DNA from: Ascoidea asiatica
Lineage: Eukaryota > Ascomycota > Saccharomycetes > Ascoideales > Ascoideaceae
Length of the DNA: 64,000 nt
Assembly (NCBI GenBank): GCA_001600695.1
Contig: BCKQ01000002.1
Location: forward strand, 1,054,001-1,118,000
Direction of reading: 5' to 3'
The notes beneath the pieces were generated by a model. That model saw nothing but the letters and a program-made list of their open reading frames with translations, searched no databases and was not told the origin of the DNA. Position numbers and translations under genes: made by a program. Positions 1-10,273 of this stretch are shown one piece after another. Positions within the stretch are counted from its first letter, which is position 1, and each line of letters begins with the position of its first letter.

Positions 1-1174
1 TTACTGGATTTCCAGTACCATCTAAAGGTAAAGTTTCACTTGCAATATTTGTATTTTTTTTAAAAGTATAATAAAATGGAAATAAATTACCATTTTTATC
101 AAAAGTTGGAGAACTTTCTCTTTTTAAAATTACTAAAATATTTTCAAAAGCATCAATCCATAAATCATTAACAAAAGAATAATCATTTGTATTTTTAAAA
201 AATTCATTTGATAAAGTTAAAAATGAAGCTAAAGAATCTAATTCATATTTACATTCATAAACATAATTCCAATTTGGTTTTGGTAAAACATTATCAAAAT
301 TAGAATTAATTTTTTTAATATTTGAATTTAATGGTGGTTGAAATGCATTACAATATGGAGATGTTAAAATATATGAAGCTTGAGTATTTATAGCACCTTT
401 AATTAAAATTTTTAAATCATTATCATATTTTAAAATTGGTTGATAAACACTTAATTGTCTTGTTGAATCTCTTAACCATTGAGCTTTAATATCACCAGTA
501 ATTATAAAAGTTTCACTTGATTTTATATTTGAATTTGAATTTAAATCACCATTATTATTAAAATGATAAAATATTGTAGTATCTAAAGTATTTGGAAATG
601 AATTTTCAAATAATCTTGAAAGGTCATAATTTTTAAATTTTGGTAATAAATCTAATAAAATTTTTTCAACTGCAATTGAATTAAAAGTACGACAATTTTT
701 TAAAGGTCTTTGAAAAGGTAATTTTAATTTACCTTTTGATAAAGGTAAATGAATTTTTTTTGAATAATCTAAATAATTTGGACATGAATTTGTAATATGA
801 TCAAATTTATTTTTAAATGAATTTTCATTATCTTTTATATTTAAATTATCTTCAAAACTCTTTGATTTACTCTTTTTATTATTATTATTATTATTAATAA
901 TTGAATTTTTAAATTCTTTATTTTTATATTGAAATTGATTAATATCAAGATCATTTAATTTAATTGGATCAACTTGAGTATAATCATTTGAAGAATACCA
1001 AGACAGATCATCATAATCATCTTCACTTGAAATTTTTTTTAAGAAAAATAAAATTAATAATATTAAAATTATTACTATTAAAGTTCTATGTTGTTTTAAT
1101 TTTCTTTTAATATTATAAAAAGCATATGATATATCTATTGATGATAAAGATTGTATTGATTGTAATAATGACAT
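1..1174 (-). CDS. GH125 family exo-alpha-1,6-mannosidase-like protein (Mug157-like), C-terminus cut by window edge
   Basis: The reading frame opens with ATG at 1174 and is still open at base 1, so about 391 N-terminal residues are visible and the 3' end is missing. Residues 31-46 form one hydrophobic segment after a short basic N-terminus, which fits a type II membrane anchor. An Asn/Ser/Lys-rich stem follows. Around residues 226-240 there is the signature TGDIKAQWLRDSTRQ, which matches the catalytic-site motif of glycoside hydrolase family 125 (S. pombe Mug157 group). Nearby motifs NCRTFNS and INTQASYIL also fit that family. Known members remove alpha-1,6-linked mannose, and a secretory-pathway location is inferred from the anchor. 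The family assignment is firm; the substrate in this organism is unknown. Its upstream region carries the GA repeat described separately. Confidence 0.82.
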   Translation of the reverse strand, partial: MSLLQSIQSLSSIDISYAFYNIKRKLKQHRTLIVIILILLILFFLKKISSEDDYDDLSWYSSNDYTQVDPIKLNDLDINQFQYKNKEFKNSIINNNNNNKKSKSKSFEDNLNIKDNENSFKNKFDHITNSCPNYLDYSKKIHLPLSKGKLKLPFQRPLKNCRTFNSIAVEKILLDLLPKFKNYDLSRLFENSFPNTLDTTIFYHFNNNGDLNSNSNIKSSETFIITGDIKAQWLRDSTRQLSVYQPILKYDNDLKILIKGAINTQASYILTSPYCNAFQPPLNSNIKKINSNFDNVLPKPNWNYVYECKYELDSLASFLTLSNEFFKNTNDYSFVNDLWIDAFENILVILKRESSPTFDKNGNLFPFYYTFKKNTNIASETLPLDGTGNPV

Positions 1175-2203
1175 TTGTTTATTATTTGTTATTGATGATT
1201 GAATTGAATTGAATTGAAATGAATGAATTGTTGTTGTTTATATGTTGAATATTGAATTAGAAATGTGACAGATTTGGGATTTAGAATGAGATTGAGATTC
1301 AGATGCTTTGTTTTCAGAACAAGAACACAGCACCTGGAGACATAAGGCAGGGCTTACCAACAGCTACAGCAGTAATACAGCAGTAATACAGCAGTAATAC
1401 AGCAGTAATACTGTAGTAATACAGTAATGTAAAAGCCCAGACCAATAAGCCACATGAGCAAGCCACATACTCCATGGCGCGTTTGTAAACAAGAAGAAAA
1501 GAAAAGAAGAGAAGAGAAGAGAAGAGAAGAGAAGAGAAGAGAAGAGAAGAGAAGAGAAGAGAAGAGAAGAGAAGAGAAGAGAAGAGAGGGAGAGGGCAGT
1601 GGGAGAGTGGGAGATGAACAGCTAGGGCTCTGGAGATACTAAAGATTCTTTTGTTCAGTCAACACGGCACAAGAAGAAAGACAGAGAGAAAGACAGAGAG
1701 AAAGACAGAGAATTATCAATACTCTAGATTGAATAACTGAAGAGGCATCTTATTACAACTACAATTGCAATTACAATTATTAGTATTTAAGATGTATACC
1801 GGGCATGAAGTATTAAAACTATTGAACAGTTAAAATACGATTAATCGGTCTAATTTATTCTTTGGAATCTCAATAAAGTTAACAAGTAACTGGCAATAAA
1901 AGAATATATCATATATTTATGCAAGTTTTATTATAAAACATAATTAAAACTACAATGCTACAATCATGTAAAAAGCCTGAGACTCCATTGACTGAAGAAT
2001 CAGAAAAAATAATAATAATAATATTAAAAGAAGTTGAATTCTTCTTTTCTTTTATATTATTTCTTCTTCATTGCCGGGTGACTTTTTTTCTTTTACTGTT
2101 ATTAATTGGTATTGTATTTATTATTAGGGAAACATGCTTGAAGAAGTACCTTGTTTCTGGTTTCTATTCTATTACATACTTTATATACTATATATTATAT
2201 ACT
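1175..2203. other. Intergenic region with GC-rich patch and tandem repeats; no gene supported
   Basis: This is the promoter side of the GH125 gene and the 3' side of the Rai1/Dxo1-like gene. It holds an 11-bp repeat (CAGCAGTAATA type) at about 1365-1421, a pentanucleotide purine tract at 1506-1588, and a 12-bp AGAAAGACAGAG repeat at about 1676-1710. The GC content of 1265-1700 is visibly higher than in the flanking genes. Short ORFs here are repeat translations or lack conserved features. Confidence 0.7.
1506..1588 (+). repeat. (GAAGA)n pentanucleotide, homopurine tract
   Basis: About 16 near-perfect copies of GAAGA run without interruption, flanked by further purine-rich sequence on both sides. 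It lies about 330-410 bp upstream of the GH125 start codon. Its conceptual translation (EEKRR repeats) is not a credible protein. Confidence 0.9.
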
Positions 2204-3331
2204 TTATATATTCATTGGAAAAATTTGTAATTGTTTTAAATTTGAATCATATTTCAATTTCCAATTCTTTATATTTTTTTTTTTATTATTTAAAATACAT
2301 TCATTATAAATAAATTCAATAACTTTAAAATACCATTTCTTACAAATTTTATCACAATTTTTAAAATTTTTAAAAATTTTAATATAATTTAAAATTTCAA
2401 TTTGATTAAATTTTTTTAATTTTTTTAATTCAAAATTTTTTTTATTATTTCTAAATCCAATTATAATTTCATTAATATTATAACCTAAATAACATTGTGC
2501 CCAAGTTTTAAATAATTTTTTAATAAAATTTTTCTTTCTTTCTTGTTTAAAATCATGAGTTTTTAATTCAATATAATTATTATTTTCTTTATTTTTACAA
2601 TCTATCTCACATCTTAAATTTATAAATATTGATTTTTTATTATTTTTAAAAATTGAACTTTTAACAACTGAACAAAATTGTGATGTTGTTTCAAATTTAT
2701 ATTCTTCTTCTTCTTCTTCTTCTTCTTCTTTATTACCATTCATACTTACGTTTGTAGTTATTATATCTTCAAATTTATATCCAGAATATATAAATTTCAT
2801 TAATCTTAAATCATACCTTTTAATATTTTTAATAATTTCATTAATATAATCTTTTGAATTTTTAATAATTATCCATTTCTTCTCATAATTTATCTCAATA
2901 TCTAAATCAATATTATCATATTCATATTCATATTCATATTCATTAAATGGTAATATAAATAATTTAACAATTATACTCCTAAAACTTATAATCTCAAATT
3001 CTTCATTTTCTTTAATACATTTAAAAATTCCATTTAATTCCCAATTTTTTTCATTAAATAAAATTTGTTTTTTTTTAACTAAATTTTCTTTAAATCCATT
3101 AAGTAATTGAATTTTTAAACTTCTTAAATATCCATTATTATATATTAATTCATCATATTTAAATATTCTTAAATTTCTATAATCATTTAAAAAATATTCA
3201 TCTTTATCATTTTTTGAATATCTATTTATTTCTTCACTTCTATATTCATATCTCTCTTCTTCTTCTTCTTCTCCATATATTGATTCATAATAAAGAAAAT
3301 CTTCTAATGAAAGAATTCTTTTATTATTCAT
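2204..3331 (-). CDS. RAI1/DXO family mRNA decapping/quality-control enzyme
   Basis: This 375-residue protein carries the ordered active-site motifs of the RAI1/DXO family. SGYKFED is at 183-189 and LRCEIDC at 239-245, with metal-binding E242 and D244. IELKT follows at 254-258 (E255, K257), then FKTWAQC with Q279, and IIGFRNN near 290-296. These enzymes remove incomplete 5' caps, and Rai1 also partners the nuclear exonuclease Rat1. The motif context (RCEID, followed by KTWxQ) looks somewhat closer to Dxo1 than to Rai1, but I cannot settle this by eye. The N-terminus has acidic EEEEEE and EYEYEYEY runs, and a nine-Glu tract (202-210) sits inside the domain. Length is near Rai1 (about 387). It is divergent from COQ11 across 361 bp. 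Confidence 0.82.
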   Translation of the reverse strand: MNNKRILSLEDFLYYESIYGEEEEEERYEYRSEEINRYSKNDKDEYFLNDYRNLRIFKYDELIYNNGYLRSLKIQLLNGFKENLVKKKQILFNEKNWELNGIFKCIKENEEFEIISFRSIIVKLFILPFNEYEYEYEYDNIDLDIEINYEKKWIIIKNSKDYINEIIKNIKRYDLRLMKFIYSGYKFEDIITTNVSMNGNKEEEEEEEEEYKFETTSQFCSVVKSSIFKNNKKSIFINLRCEIDCKNKENNNYIELKTHDFKQERKKNFIKKLFKTWAQCYLGYNINEIIIGFRNNKKNFELKKLKKFNQIEILNYIKIFKNFKNCDKICKKWYFKVIEFIYNECILNNKKKNIKNWKLKYDSNLKQLQIFPMNI

Positions 3332-3692
3332 TGTAATGTAATTGATTGGTTAAGATATTTAATATAAAGTATTCAATTTAATTATATTCTTCTTTTCTTC
3401 TTATTTTTTGCTTTAAAGCGAGTTAATTTATCTCTTTATCCCTAATTTCAACTAAATCTCGGTCGGATATTCGCTTATTATTATCTACAATATTAAATTA
3501 AATAGTAAGTATATTAAATAGTAAGTATATTAAATAGTAAGTATATTAAATAGTGAGTATATTAAGTAGTGAATATTAAGTAGTGAAGACGCTTAATCTA
3601 ATCTAATAAATATATTATTATTCAATTCAAGGAATACAATACTTCAATCACTTTAATCACTTCAATCAATTGAATAATAAATACATCATTCA
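3332..3692. promoter_or_regulatory. Divergent promoter region between the RAI1/DXO-like gene and COQ11
   Basis: Both flanking genes start outward from this 361-bp stretch, so it must hold both promoters. A slightly GC-richer segment lies at about 3410-3475, and a 16-bp tandem repeat lies at 3499-3562. I see no consensus activator site that I trust. Confidence 0.6.
3499..3562 (+). repeat. 16-bp tandem repeat, four copies
   Basis: The unit TAAATAGTAAGTATAT occurs four times head to tail, and the last copy has one A-to-G change. It lies in the promoter region 130-195 bp upstream of the COQ11 start. Confidence 0.9.
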
Positions 3693-4634
3693 ATGAGTTC
3701 TTTACCTTCTATAGTAGTATTTGGTGGTAATGGTTTCTTAGGTAAAAGAATTTGTCAAGCTGCTTTAAATTCTGGTTTTAATGTTACTTCTCTTTCTTTT
3801 TCTGGTAAACCTCCAATTCCATTAAAAAATGATATAAATTCAAATTGGATAAATCAAATAACTTGGAAAAAAGCAAATATTTTTAATCCAAATTCTTATA
3901 AAAATGAATTAAAAGGTAAAGTTTCTGTAATTCATTCAATTGGTTTATTATTAGAAAATAAAAATTATAAAAAAATTTTAAATTCAAATTTAAATTCAAA
4001 TTCAAATTCAAATTCAAATTCAACTTCAATAATTTGTAATGAATTTAAAAATTTAACAAATGGTGAAAATCCAATGAATAAAAATAATCAATTCACTTAT
4101 AAATCAATGAATACAGATTCTGCTTTAATTTTAGCAAAAACTTATTCAGAAATTTTAATTGAAGAAAATAAAATTAAAAAAAAAAATTTAGATAATTATA
4201 TGAAAAATTCAATTATTAATACTATTGGTTTATCAAATTCTCCAATTATTGGTTTATATTCAAAAATTAATATATTTTCATCAACAAAAATTTCACCTTC
4301 TTTTATTTATATTTCTGCAGATAAAACTTTTCCAGGAATTCCAAAAGGTTATATTAAATCAAAAAGAGAAACAGAATTTGAATTAAATAAATTTCAAAAA
4401 TTTTTTAGACCAATATTTATAAGACCTGGTTTTATGTCTGATGATAATGAAAATTTAAATTTAAGATCTTCATTAGCAATAATGGCTAATATTGGTACTT
4501 TAATTCCATTTGTAGATTTATTTATAAGACCAAGTATTTCAACTCAAAAAGTTTCAAAATCTATAATTAATAGAATTTATGATAATAATTTTAAAGGTAT
4601 TGTATTCTTAGATGCAATGAAACATAACTATTAA
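3693..4634 (+). CDS. COQ11: Coenzyme Q biosynthesis-associated atypical SDR protein, Coq11
   Basis: The 313-residue product begins with a Rossmann nucleotide-binding motif (VVFGGNGFLGKRICQ, residues 8-22). It then follows yeast Coq11 closely through VIHSIGLLLENKNYKK, YISADKTFPGIPKGYIKSKRE, FRPIFIRPGFM, and a C-terminal RPSISTQKVSKSI followed by FKGIVFLD. Coq11 is a mitochondrial NDUFA9-like atypical short-chain dehydrogenase that associates with the CoQ synthome and affects ubiquinone synthesis. At 313 residues it is longer than the about 277 of S. cerevisiae, mainly through an Asn/Ser repeat near residue 100 and an insert before the YISADK motif. It is convergent with DBP9 across 163 bp. Confidence 0.95.
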   Translation: MSSLPSIVVFGGNGFLGKRICQAALNSGFNVTSLSFSGKPPIPLKNDINSNWINQITWKKANIFNPNSYKNELKGKVSVIHSIGLLLENKNYKKILNSNLNSNSNSNSNSTSIICNEFKNLTNGENPMNKNNQFTYKSMNTDSALILAKTYSEILIEENKIKKKNLDNYMKNSIINTIGLSNSPIIGLYSKINIFSSTKISPSFIYISADKTFPGIPKGYIKSKRETEFELNKFQKFFRPIFIRPGFMSDDNENLNLRSSLAIMANIGTLIPFVDLFIRPSISTQKVSKSIINRIYDNNFKGIVFLDAMKHNY

Positions 4635-4720
4635 ATATTTAAAAAAACACATTACTTGTCAATTAGCTTTACATACTTAATTAAATATATATATATATAT
4701 ACATACATCAAAAACCATAA

Positions 4721-4780
4721 ATAACTATGAATAACTATGAATAACTATGAAAACTATGAATAACTATGAATAACTATGAA
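4721..4780 (+). repeat. 10-bp tandem repeat between convergent genes
   Basis: About six copies of ATAACTATGA, with one shortened copy, fill most of the 163-bp gap between the COQ11 and DBP9 stop codons. A short (AT)n run precedes it. Confidence 0.85.
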
Positions 4781-4797
4781 TATAAAATAATATTAAT

Positions 4798-6846
4798 TTA
4801 ATTTTTTGATCTAAAAGTTTTAAGTGGATCATTTTTTTTACTTCCATTTTTACCTTTATTTTTACCTTTATGAACTTTATAACTTTTTTTATTAAATGGT
4901 ACAAATGATTTTTTATTTAAATTCATTTTATCATTAAATCTTAAATTTTCTGGTAATAAATAATTTGGTACAATTTTTAAATGTGGTTGAACTCTTGATG
5001 GATGTAATTCTTTATCATGTTTTAAAATATTTAAATCATTTGGATTTTCTGTAAAATGTTTTTGTAATTTAGAATTATTTAAAATTTCTAATTTAATTTC
5101 CTTAATTCTTGCTTCTCTTATAGATACATTAGTTACTGCTCTAAATGCATCTTCTGTTCTATATCTAAAATTTTCTAATTGTTCAAAATTAAATGTATAT
5201 GGTTTTAATTCTAAACCATATTTTGATTGTTTTTTAATAATTTTTGATAATATTTTTTCATCATATTTTGCTGTTAATAAACTTGATTGTTTATGCTTAC
5301 CATGAGATTTTTTTTCAACAACAAATGAAATTGCAATTCCAGATTTATTACCTCTTGCAGTTCTACCAATTCTATGTATATAAGATCTTGTTGTTGTTGG
5401 TAAATCAAAATTTAAAACACATGCAACATTTTGAAAATCAAGACCTCTTGCAACACTAAATTCTTCATCTGATTTATTTTTATTATTTTGATTTTTATTA
5501 ATTTTTTTAATATTATTTGGTTTTGAAATTTCTTCAACTTCTTCAACATCTTTGAGTTCTTCAGTTTCTTTAAGATCTTTATTTTCTTCAAAGTCTTCTG
5601 TTTCATTTTCTTCAACTTCTTTTTCTTCTTTTTCTTTTTTTTCTTCTTTTTTAATTTGATCATTAACTCCATTAATATCATTTTCATTAATTTCTTCTTC
5701 TTGTTTAATTTCATTAAAATTATTTGATTTTTTTGATAATTGATTTAAATTATCATTTGATTGATCAGTTGCAATTAAAATATTAAATAAATTTTTATTA
5801 AATTGATCAATAATATTAATTCTTGAATTTATTGGTAATTCATTATTTAAAATTACAGATTTTATTGAAAATTGTTCTAAGAATAATTTTAATCTATAAG
5901 ATCTATCAATATTATTTAAAAAAATTAAAATTTTACCATTAATTAAATTTAATTTTAATAAAACATAAGTTATTAAAAATTTATCAAATTCATTTAATTT
6001 TATATAATATTGAAATAATTTTTTATTATTTAAAATATTTGAATCATTTAATTTTAAAGTTATAAAATTAGAATTAAAAATCAATTTTAAATCATTTAAA
6101 TTATCATTTAAAGTTGCAGTCATTAATAAAATTTGTAAATTATTTAAATTATTTGAATTATTATTAATTAAATCATTAAATAATAAATTATTTAAATTTA
6201 TTATATCATCTTTATAACCATAAGAAAATATTAAATCAACTTCATCAATAACTAAAAATTTTAAATTTTTCTTAATTAAATTTATTAAATTTATTGATTC
6301 TAAATTATTATTATTATTATTATTATTTGAATTTATATTATTATTATTATTATTATTTAAATTATTTGATAATATTTTTAATAATTTATTTGGAGTTGAA
6401 ATTATAATCTCAGGTTGATCTAAAATTGAATTAATTAATAAATTATCATTGGATAAAGAGGATGATAAATTTAAAGATTTTATGTTATTATTTGAATTTA
6501 ATTTATTTAAAAAATCAAAAACTTGTACAGATAATTCTTTTGTAGGTACTAAAATTATAGCATTAATTGAAGATAAGGTACTACTATTGTTATTATTACT
6601 TTTAGTATATGAAGATAAAATCGATTCAACTATTGGAATTGAATAAGCAGCAGTCTTTCCAGAACCTGTAGTTGCTTTTGTGATAATATTTTTTTGATTT
6701 AAAGCTAATGGTATAAATTTTGATTGAACAAGAGTTGGGTTTTTAAAACCAAGATTATTAATGGATTGAAGTAACCTTGGATCCAAATTCAAAGACTGAA
6801 AAGTAGTTGAATCATCAATATAAGCTTCATTTGCAATCACAGACAT
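4798..6846 (-). CDS. DBP9: DEAD-box ATP-dependent RNA helicase Dbp9
   Basis: The 682-residue protein opens with the Dbp9-typical [10 protein letters not shown], a Q motif (FKNPTLVQ, 34-41) and Walker A (ATTGSGKT, 58-65). PTKEL (Ia) follows at 101-105. Motif II is DEVD (201-204), the usual Dbp9 variant of DEAD. MTATLN serves as motif III, and HRIGRTARG as motif VI. The family acts in the nucleolus on 27S pre-rRNA during 60S subunit assembly. Two Asn-rich runs (163-181) lie just ahead of motif II. A long Glu/Lys-rich acidic insert (about residues 380-460) lies within the second RecA lobe before the [12 protein letters not shown] motif. The C-terminus is strongly basic, as expected for Dbp9. The gene is divergent from HDA3. 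Confidence 0.95.
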   Translation of the reverse strand: MSVIANEAYIDDSTTFQSLNLDPRLLQSINNLGFKNPTLVQSKFIPLALNQKNIITKATTGSGKTAAYSIPIVESILSSYTKSNNNNSSTLSSINAIILVPTKELSVQVFDFLNKLNSNNNIKSLNLSSSLSNDNLLINSILDQPEIIISTPNKLLKILSNNLNNNNNNNINSNNNNNNNNLESINLINLIKKNLKFLVIDEVDLIFSYGYKDDIINLNNLLFNDLINNNSNNLNNLQILLMTATLNDNLNDLKLIFNSNFITLKLNDSNILNNKKLFQYYIKLNEFDKFLITYVLLKLNLINGKILIFLNNIDRSYRLKLFLEQFSIKSVILNNELPINSRINIIDQFNKNLFNILIATDQSNDNLNQLSKKSNNFNEIKQEEEINENDINGVNDQIKKEEKKEKEEKEVEENETEDFEENKDLKETEELKDVEEVEEISKPNNIKKINKNQNNKNKSDEEFSVARGLDFQNVACVLNFDLPTTTRSYIHRIGRTARGNKSGIAISFVVEKKSHGKHKQSSLLTAKYDEKILSKIIKKQSKYGLELKPYTFNFEQLENFRYRTEDAFRAVTNVSIREARIKEIKLEILNNSKLQKHFTENPNDLNILKHDKELHPSRVQPHLKIVPNYLLPENLRFNDKMNLNKKSFVPFNKKSYKVHKGKNKGKNGSKKNDPLKTFRSKN

Positions 6847-7516
6847 TAGACTAGGTGTTTAAATATATATTCTTTACTTGTAGACAGATAAACATATACT
6901 AATTACAAACTGATTTATAAAGAAAGTATTCAAAATCTAACATTTTTCACTTTCACCTTCTTTTTTTCATTATTTTCATTATTTTCATTATTTTTTTTTT
7001 CTCAAAATAAAAAAAAAATATTAAAGTTTAAGTTTCATGCATATTACTGCACATTTGCATTAAATCCATATACTTGGTATTACCAGTCCAATGGATTTTA
7101 TTGTTGCTGACTCAGCGCTTACTCAGCTGAGAGGTACCTTATTCCTGGTCTTACTTTTTCTGTTCCTCCAAAGCCAGCCCTGCGGGTCTGCTGGTTCTAC
7201 TCCCACCACTCTGCAAACTCGCACTTTCCCACTTCTCACTTTTGTCTGTTCTTCGTTCTTCTCAATTCTTTTTGTTTATTCTCTATTTTCTATTTTCTAT
7301 TTTCTATTCTTTATTCTTTTATTTAAATCATTATTTATTTTTACTCGATTTTTATTTATTTATTTACTTTTATAACATCTTTTCAATCATTAGTTTTATT
7401 ATTTTAATTCAATCTTGATTTCATTTACATTTTAATTATTTATTTCAACCATAGATTTCAATTAGTATTCTGATTCTTTCATTTCTTGTAATTGTTTGTG
7501 ATTCGACTATTTCAAA
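6847..7516. promoter_or_regulatory. Divergent DBP9-HDA3 promoter region with GC-rich patch
   Basis: Both genes read outward from this 670-bp region. Bases 7090-7260 are clearly richer in GC than the surroundings and include TGACTCA at 7108-7114, a perfect AP-1/Gcn4-type heptamer. T- and C-rich DNA then runs to the HDA3 start codon. A 94-codon ORF at 7091 is hydrophobic low-complexity sequence and is not called. Confidence 0.6.
7108..7114. promoter_or_regulatory. TGACTCA, Gcn4/AP-1-type site
   Basis: This is a perfect match to the TGASTCA consensus recognised by yeast Gcn4-type bZIP factors. It lies 262 bp upstream of DBP9 and 403 bp upstream of HDA3. No amino-acid gene is adjacent, so chance is a real possibility. 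Confidence 0.35.
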
Positions 7517-7615
7517 ATGGATTTAACTAAAATCTTGGATGGAACTCCAGAACCACCAATAATTAATCCTATTTTAAACATCCCATCAGCTTTAGATTAC
7601 AATAATAGTATTAAA

Positions 7616-7655
<40 letters not shown>

Positions 7656-8205
7656 GTAATAATTTCAGCAAGCCAATTTCAGCCAAAACAAATTATTATA
7701 TACATAAAATTAATAATAATAATATACATAAAAATAATAATAATGATAATATACCAAATAGTTTCGATAATTTTCAAAATAATCTATTAAATTATCAAAA
7801 TTCAAATGATTATTGGTTACCAACACCAATGGCTGATTTTCAAAAAGAATTAACTGATCAAATAGTTTCTTTACATTATTCAGATATTTTAAAATATTTT
7901 GAAACTAATAATAAAAAAAATCAATTACTTATAGATTCTTTAGAAATTTTATATTCAAATATTCAATTAATCTCTTCACATCCATATCTTGTAATTAAAC
8001 ATTATATGCCAAAAAATTTAACTTGGAAAGATATACCAAAAAAATTAGCTGAAACTAGTGGAAAATTTAGAATTTTAAAAAATTTAATTGAAATTTTTAA
8101 TGGTATTGCTCAACAAAAAAAAATTGATTATATTAATCAAAAATTACTTACATCAAATCAATTTAAAAATAATAATATGAATAATAACTTTCATAATTCT
8201 AATTC

Positions 8206-8243
<38 letters not shown>

Positions 8244-10273
8244 TTAATCATAACATTACCATTAATAATAATACCAACATTAATAATCAAAAATATTCAA
8301 AAAAAAATATACCAAAATTAACTGGTCAAAAAAGAAATATAATTATAGTTTCAAAACCTGGGGAAACTATTGACCTTATTGAAGCTTTATTATTAGCTTC
8401 AAAAGTAAATATAATTAGATTTTCTGGTAATTATTTAAAAGATCCAACTAAACAAAAAAATTATAATAAAAAATTTAATCCTGATAATCCTTATTATCCA
8501 ACAAATGAATGTAATATATATTTAATTTCCTCAGATAATTCTTTTAATAATTCTGAAAGTTTATCTAAATTTATTAATAATAATAATAATAATAATAACA
8601 ATAATAATAATGATGATTATAATAATGATGATAATAATAATAATAATAATAATCAAGAAAATGATGAAGAAAATAAAGCTCCATTTATTGATTTATTAAT
8701 TGCTTTTGATATTTCTGTTGATAAAAATTCAAATTTAATTCAATCTCTTATAAATTTAAATAAATCTTATTTGAAAAATGAAATTATTCCAATTGTTAGA
8801 TTAGTACCAATAAATACAATTGAACATTCTTCTTTACATTTTAGAAATCAATTTTTAATTAATAAAAAAGAATTTAATAGAGATAATAATTATTTAATGA
8901 AAGTAACTTCTGCAATTGTTTGTCTTAGAGGTAAAGTTGGAATTTTACCTCCGGATTTAAAACCAATTTATTCTCATAATTTAACTTATTTATCTGATTG
9001 GTTATTAAATCATTCAAAATTTCAATTAAAATTGAAAAAAAAATTTATTAATTCAAATTCAAATTTAAATTCAAATGGAAATTTAAATTCAAATTCAGTA
9101 TCTTCAAGAAAAGATAAAAAAAATAAAAAAGATAAAAAAAATAAATCTAAATCCAAAGATAAAGAGAAAGATAAAGACAAAGGTAATGATAAACATATAA
9201 ATATAAATATAAATCAAGTACAAGAAAAACAAAAACAAAATCAGTTGGTTAAAAAAGAAACTTATAATCCAATTTATTGGCCATTACCAAAAATGAATTC
9301 AATTCCTGAATATAATTCAATTGATGTTGAAAAATCTTTATTAACTGAAGTTAAATATACTTTAGATGATGATTATTCTGATCTTGATGATGTTATTTCA
9401 ACAAATAATAATTCTAAAAATAATTATTTAAATAATTCAAATAATTTAAATTCAAATTATTTTTATTTTTATAGTACAAAAAGATTAAAAAATAATTATT
9501 TATCAAATCCTTTAAATCAAAATTTATCAAAATTAACTGGTATAAACTCTATTAATAATAATTTAAATTTTTCAAAAAATTTAACTCATAAATTATTAAA
9601 TAATTTAAATAATTTAAATTGGTTTTATAATAATATAATTTTAAACTTTAATAAACTTGAAATTTCAAATTTTAAAATTTTTAGAATTAACGATAATTTA
9701 TTATCTGAAAAAGAATATAAAAAAATTTCAAATTCAAATAATCAAACTATTGAAACAATTGATTCAAATAAATCAAAATATAATGAAATTGATATTAGAA
9801 ATAGTGGTTTGGTAATTAAAACTGATAATTTAATTAATAATTTTGATAATTTATCAAAAAATTTTAATGAATTAAGCTTAAATGATAAAAGAAAAAAATG
9901 GTTTGAAATTCAAGAAAATTTTATTAAAATATCAAATGAATTTAATTCTAAATTAATTAAAAAAAAATCATTAATTTCTGAAAATGATTATTTATCAAAA
10001 GAATTGAAAATTGCAGAAAATTCATATAATGAATCAACTGATTCAATTGAAAAAGAAACGAATAAAAATGAAATTTTAAATAATCAAATAAATGAATTTA
10101 TTGAAAAATTTAACTATGATAATAGTAATGAATCTCTAAATAAATCAGGAAAATATAATGAAATACATAAATTAAAATCAGAAATCAGAAATCTAGAAGA
10201 TAAGATAAATAATTTGATTATGAAAAAAGAAGAACAAAATAATAGATATGGTAGAAATTCAAGAAGAAGATAG
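7517..10273 (+). CDS. HDA3: HDA1 histone deacetylase complex subunit Hda3
   Basis: The 918-residue protein matches Hda3 block by block. The start is MDLTKILDGTPEPPI, then DYWLPTPMADFQKELTDQIV with LHYSDILKYFET around residues 95-130, HPYLVIKHYMPKNLT, and SKPGETIDLIEALLLASKV. Further on come PIVRLVPINTIEH, GILPPDLKPIYS and FYSTKRLKNNYLSNPL. The C-terminal third is coiled-coil-like, rich in Lys, Glu and Asn. Hda3 and Hda2 form the arms that hold the Hda1 deacetylase on chromatin, deacetylating H2B and H3 to repress genes. It is much longer than the S. cerevisiae protein (about 655) because of Asn tracts near residues 36-47 and 230-250, inside the helicase-like domain (near 355-380), and a Lys-rich insert near 530-560. 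The ATG at 7517 is preceded by CAAA, a good yeast context. Confidence 0.95.

Noticed and set aside
1454-1642. 62-codon plus-strand ORF rich in EEKRR
   Set aside because: It is a translation of the GAAGA microsatellite; there is no conserved part.
1955-2230. 91-codon plus-strand ORF with hydrophobic stretches
   Set aside because: It overlaps the 3' end of the RAI1/DXO-like gene and consists of TTT/ATA low-complexity codons; no family is recognisable.
7091-7375. 94-codon plus-strand ORF
   Set aside because: It lies in the DBP9-HDA3 promoter; the second half is Phe/Leu low complexity from T-rich DNA.
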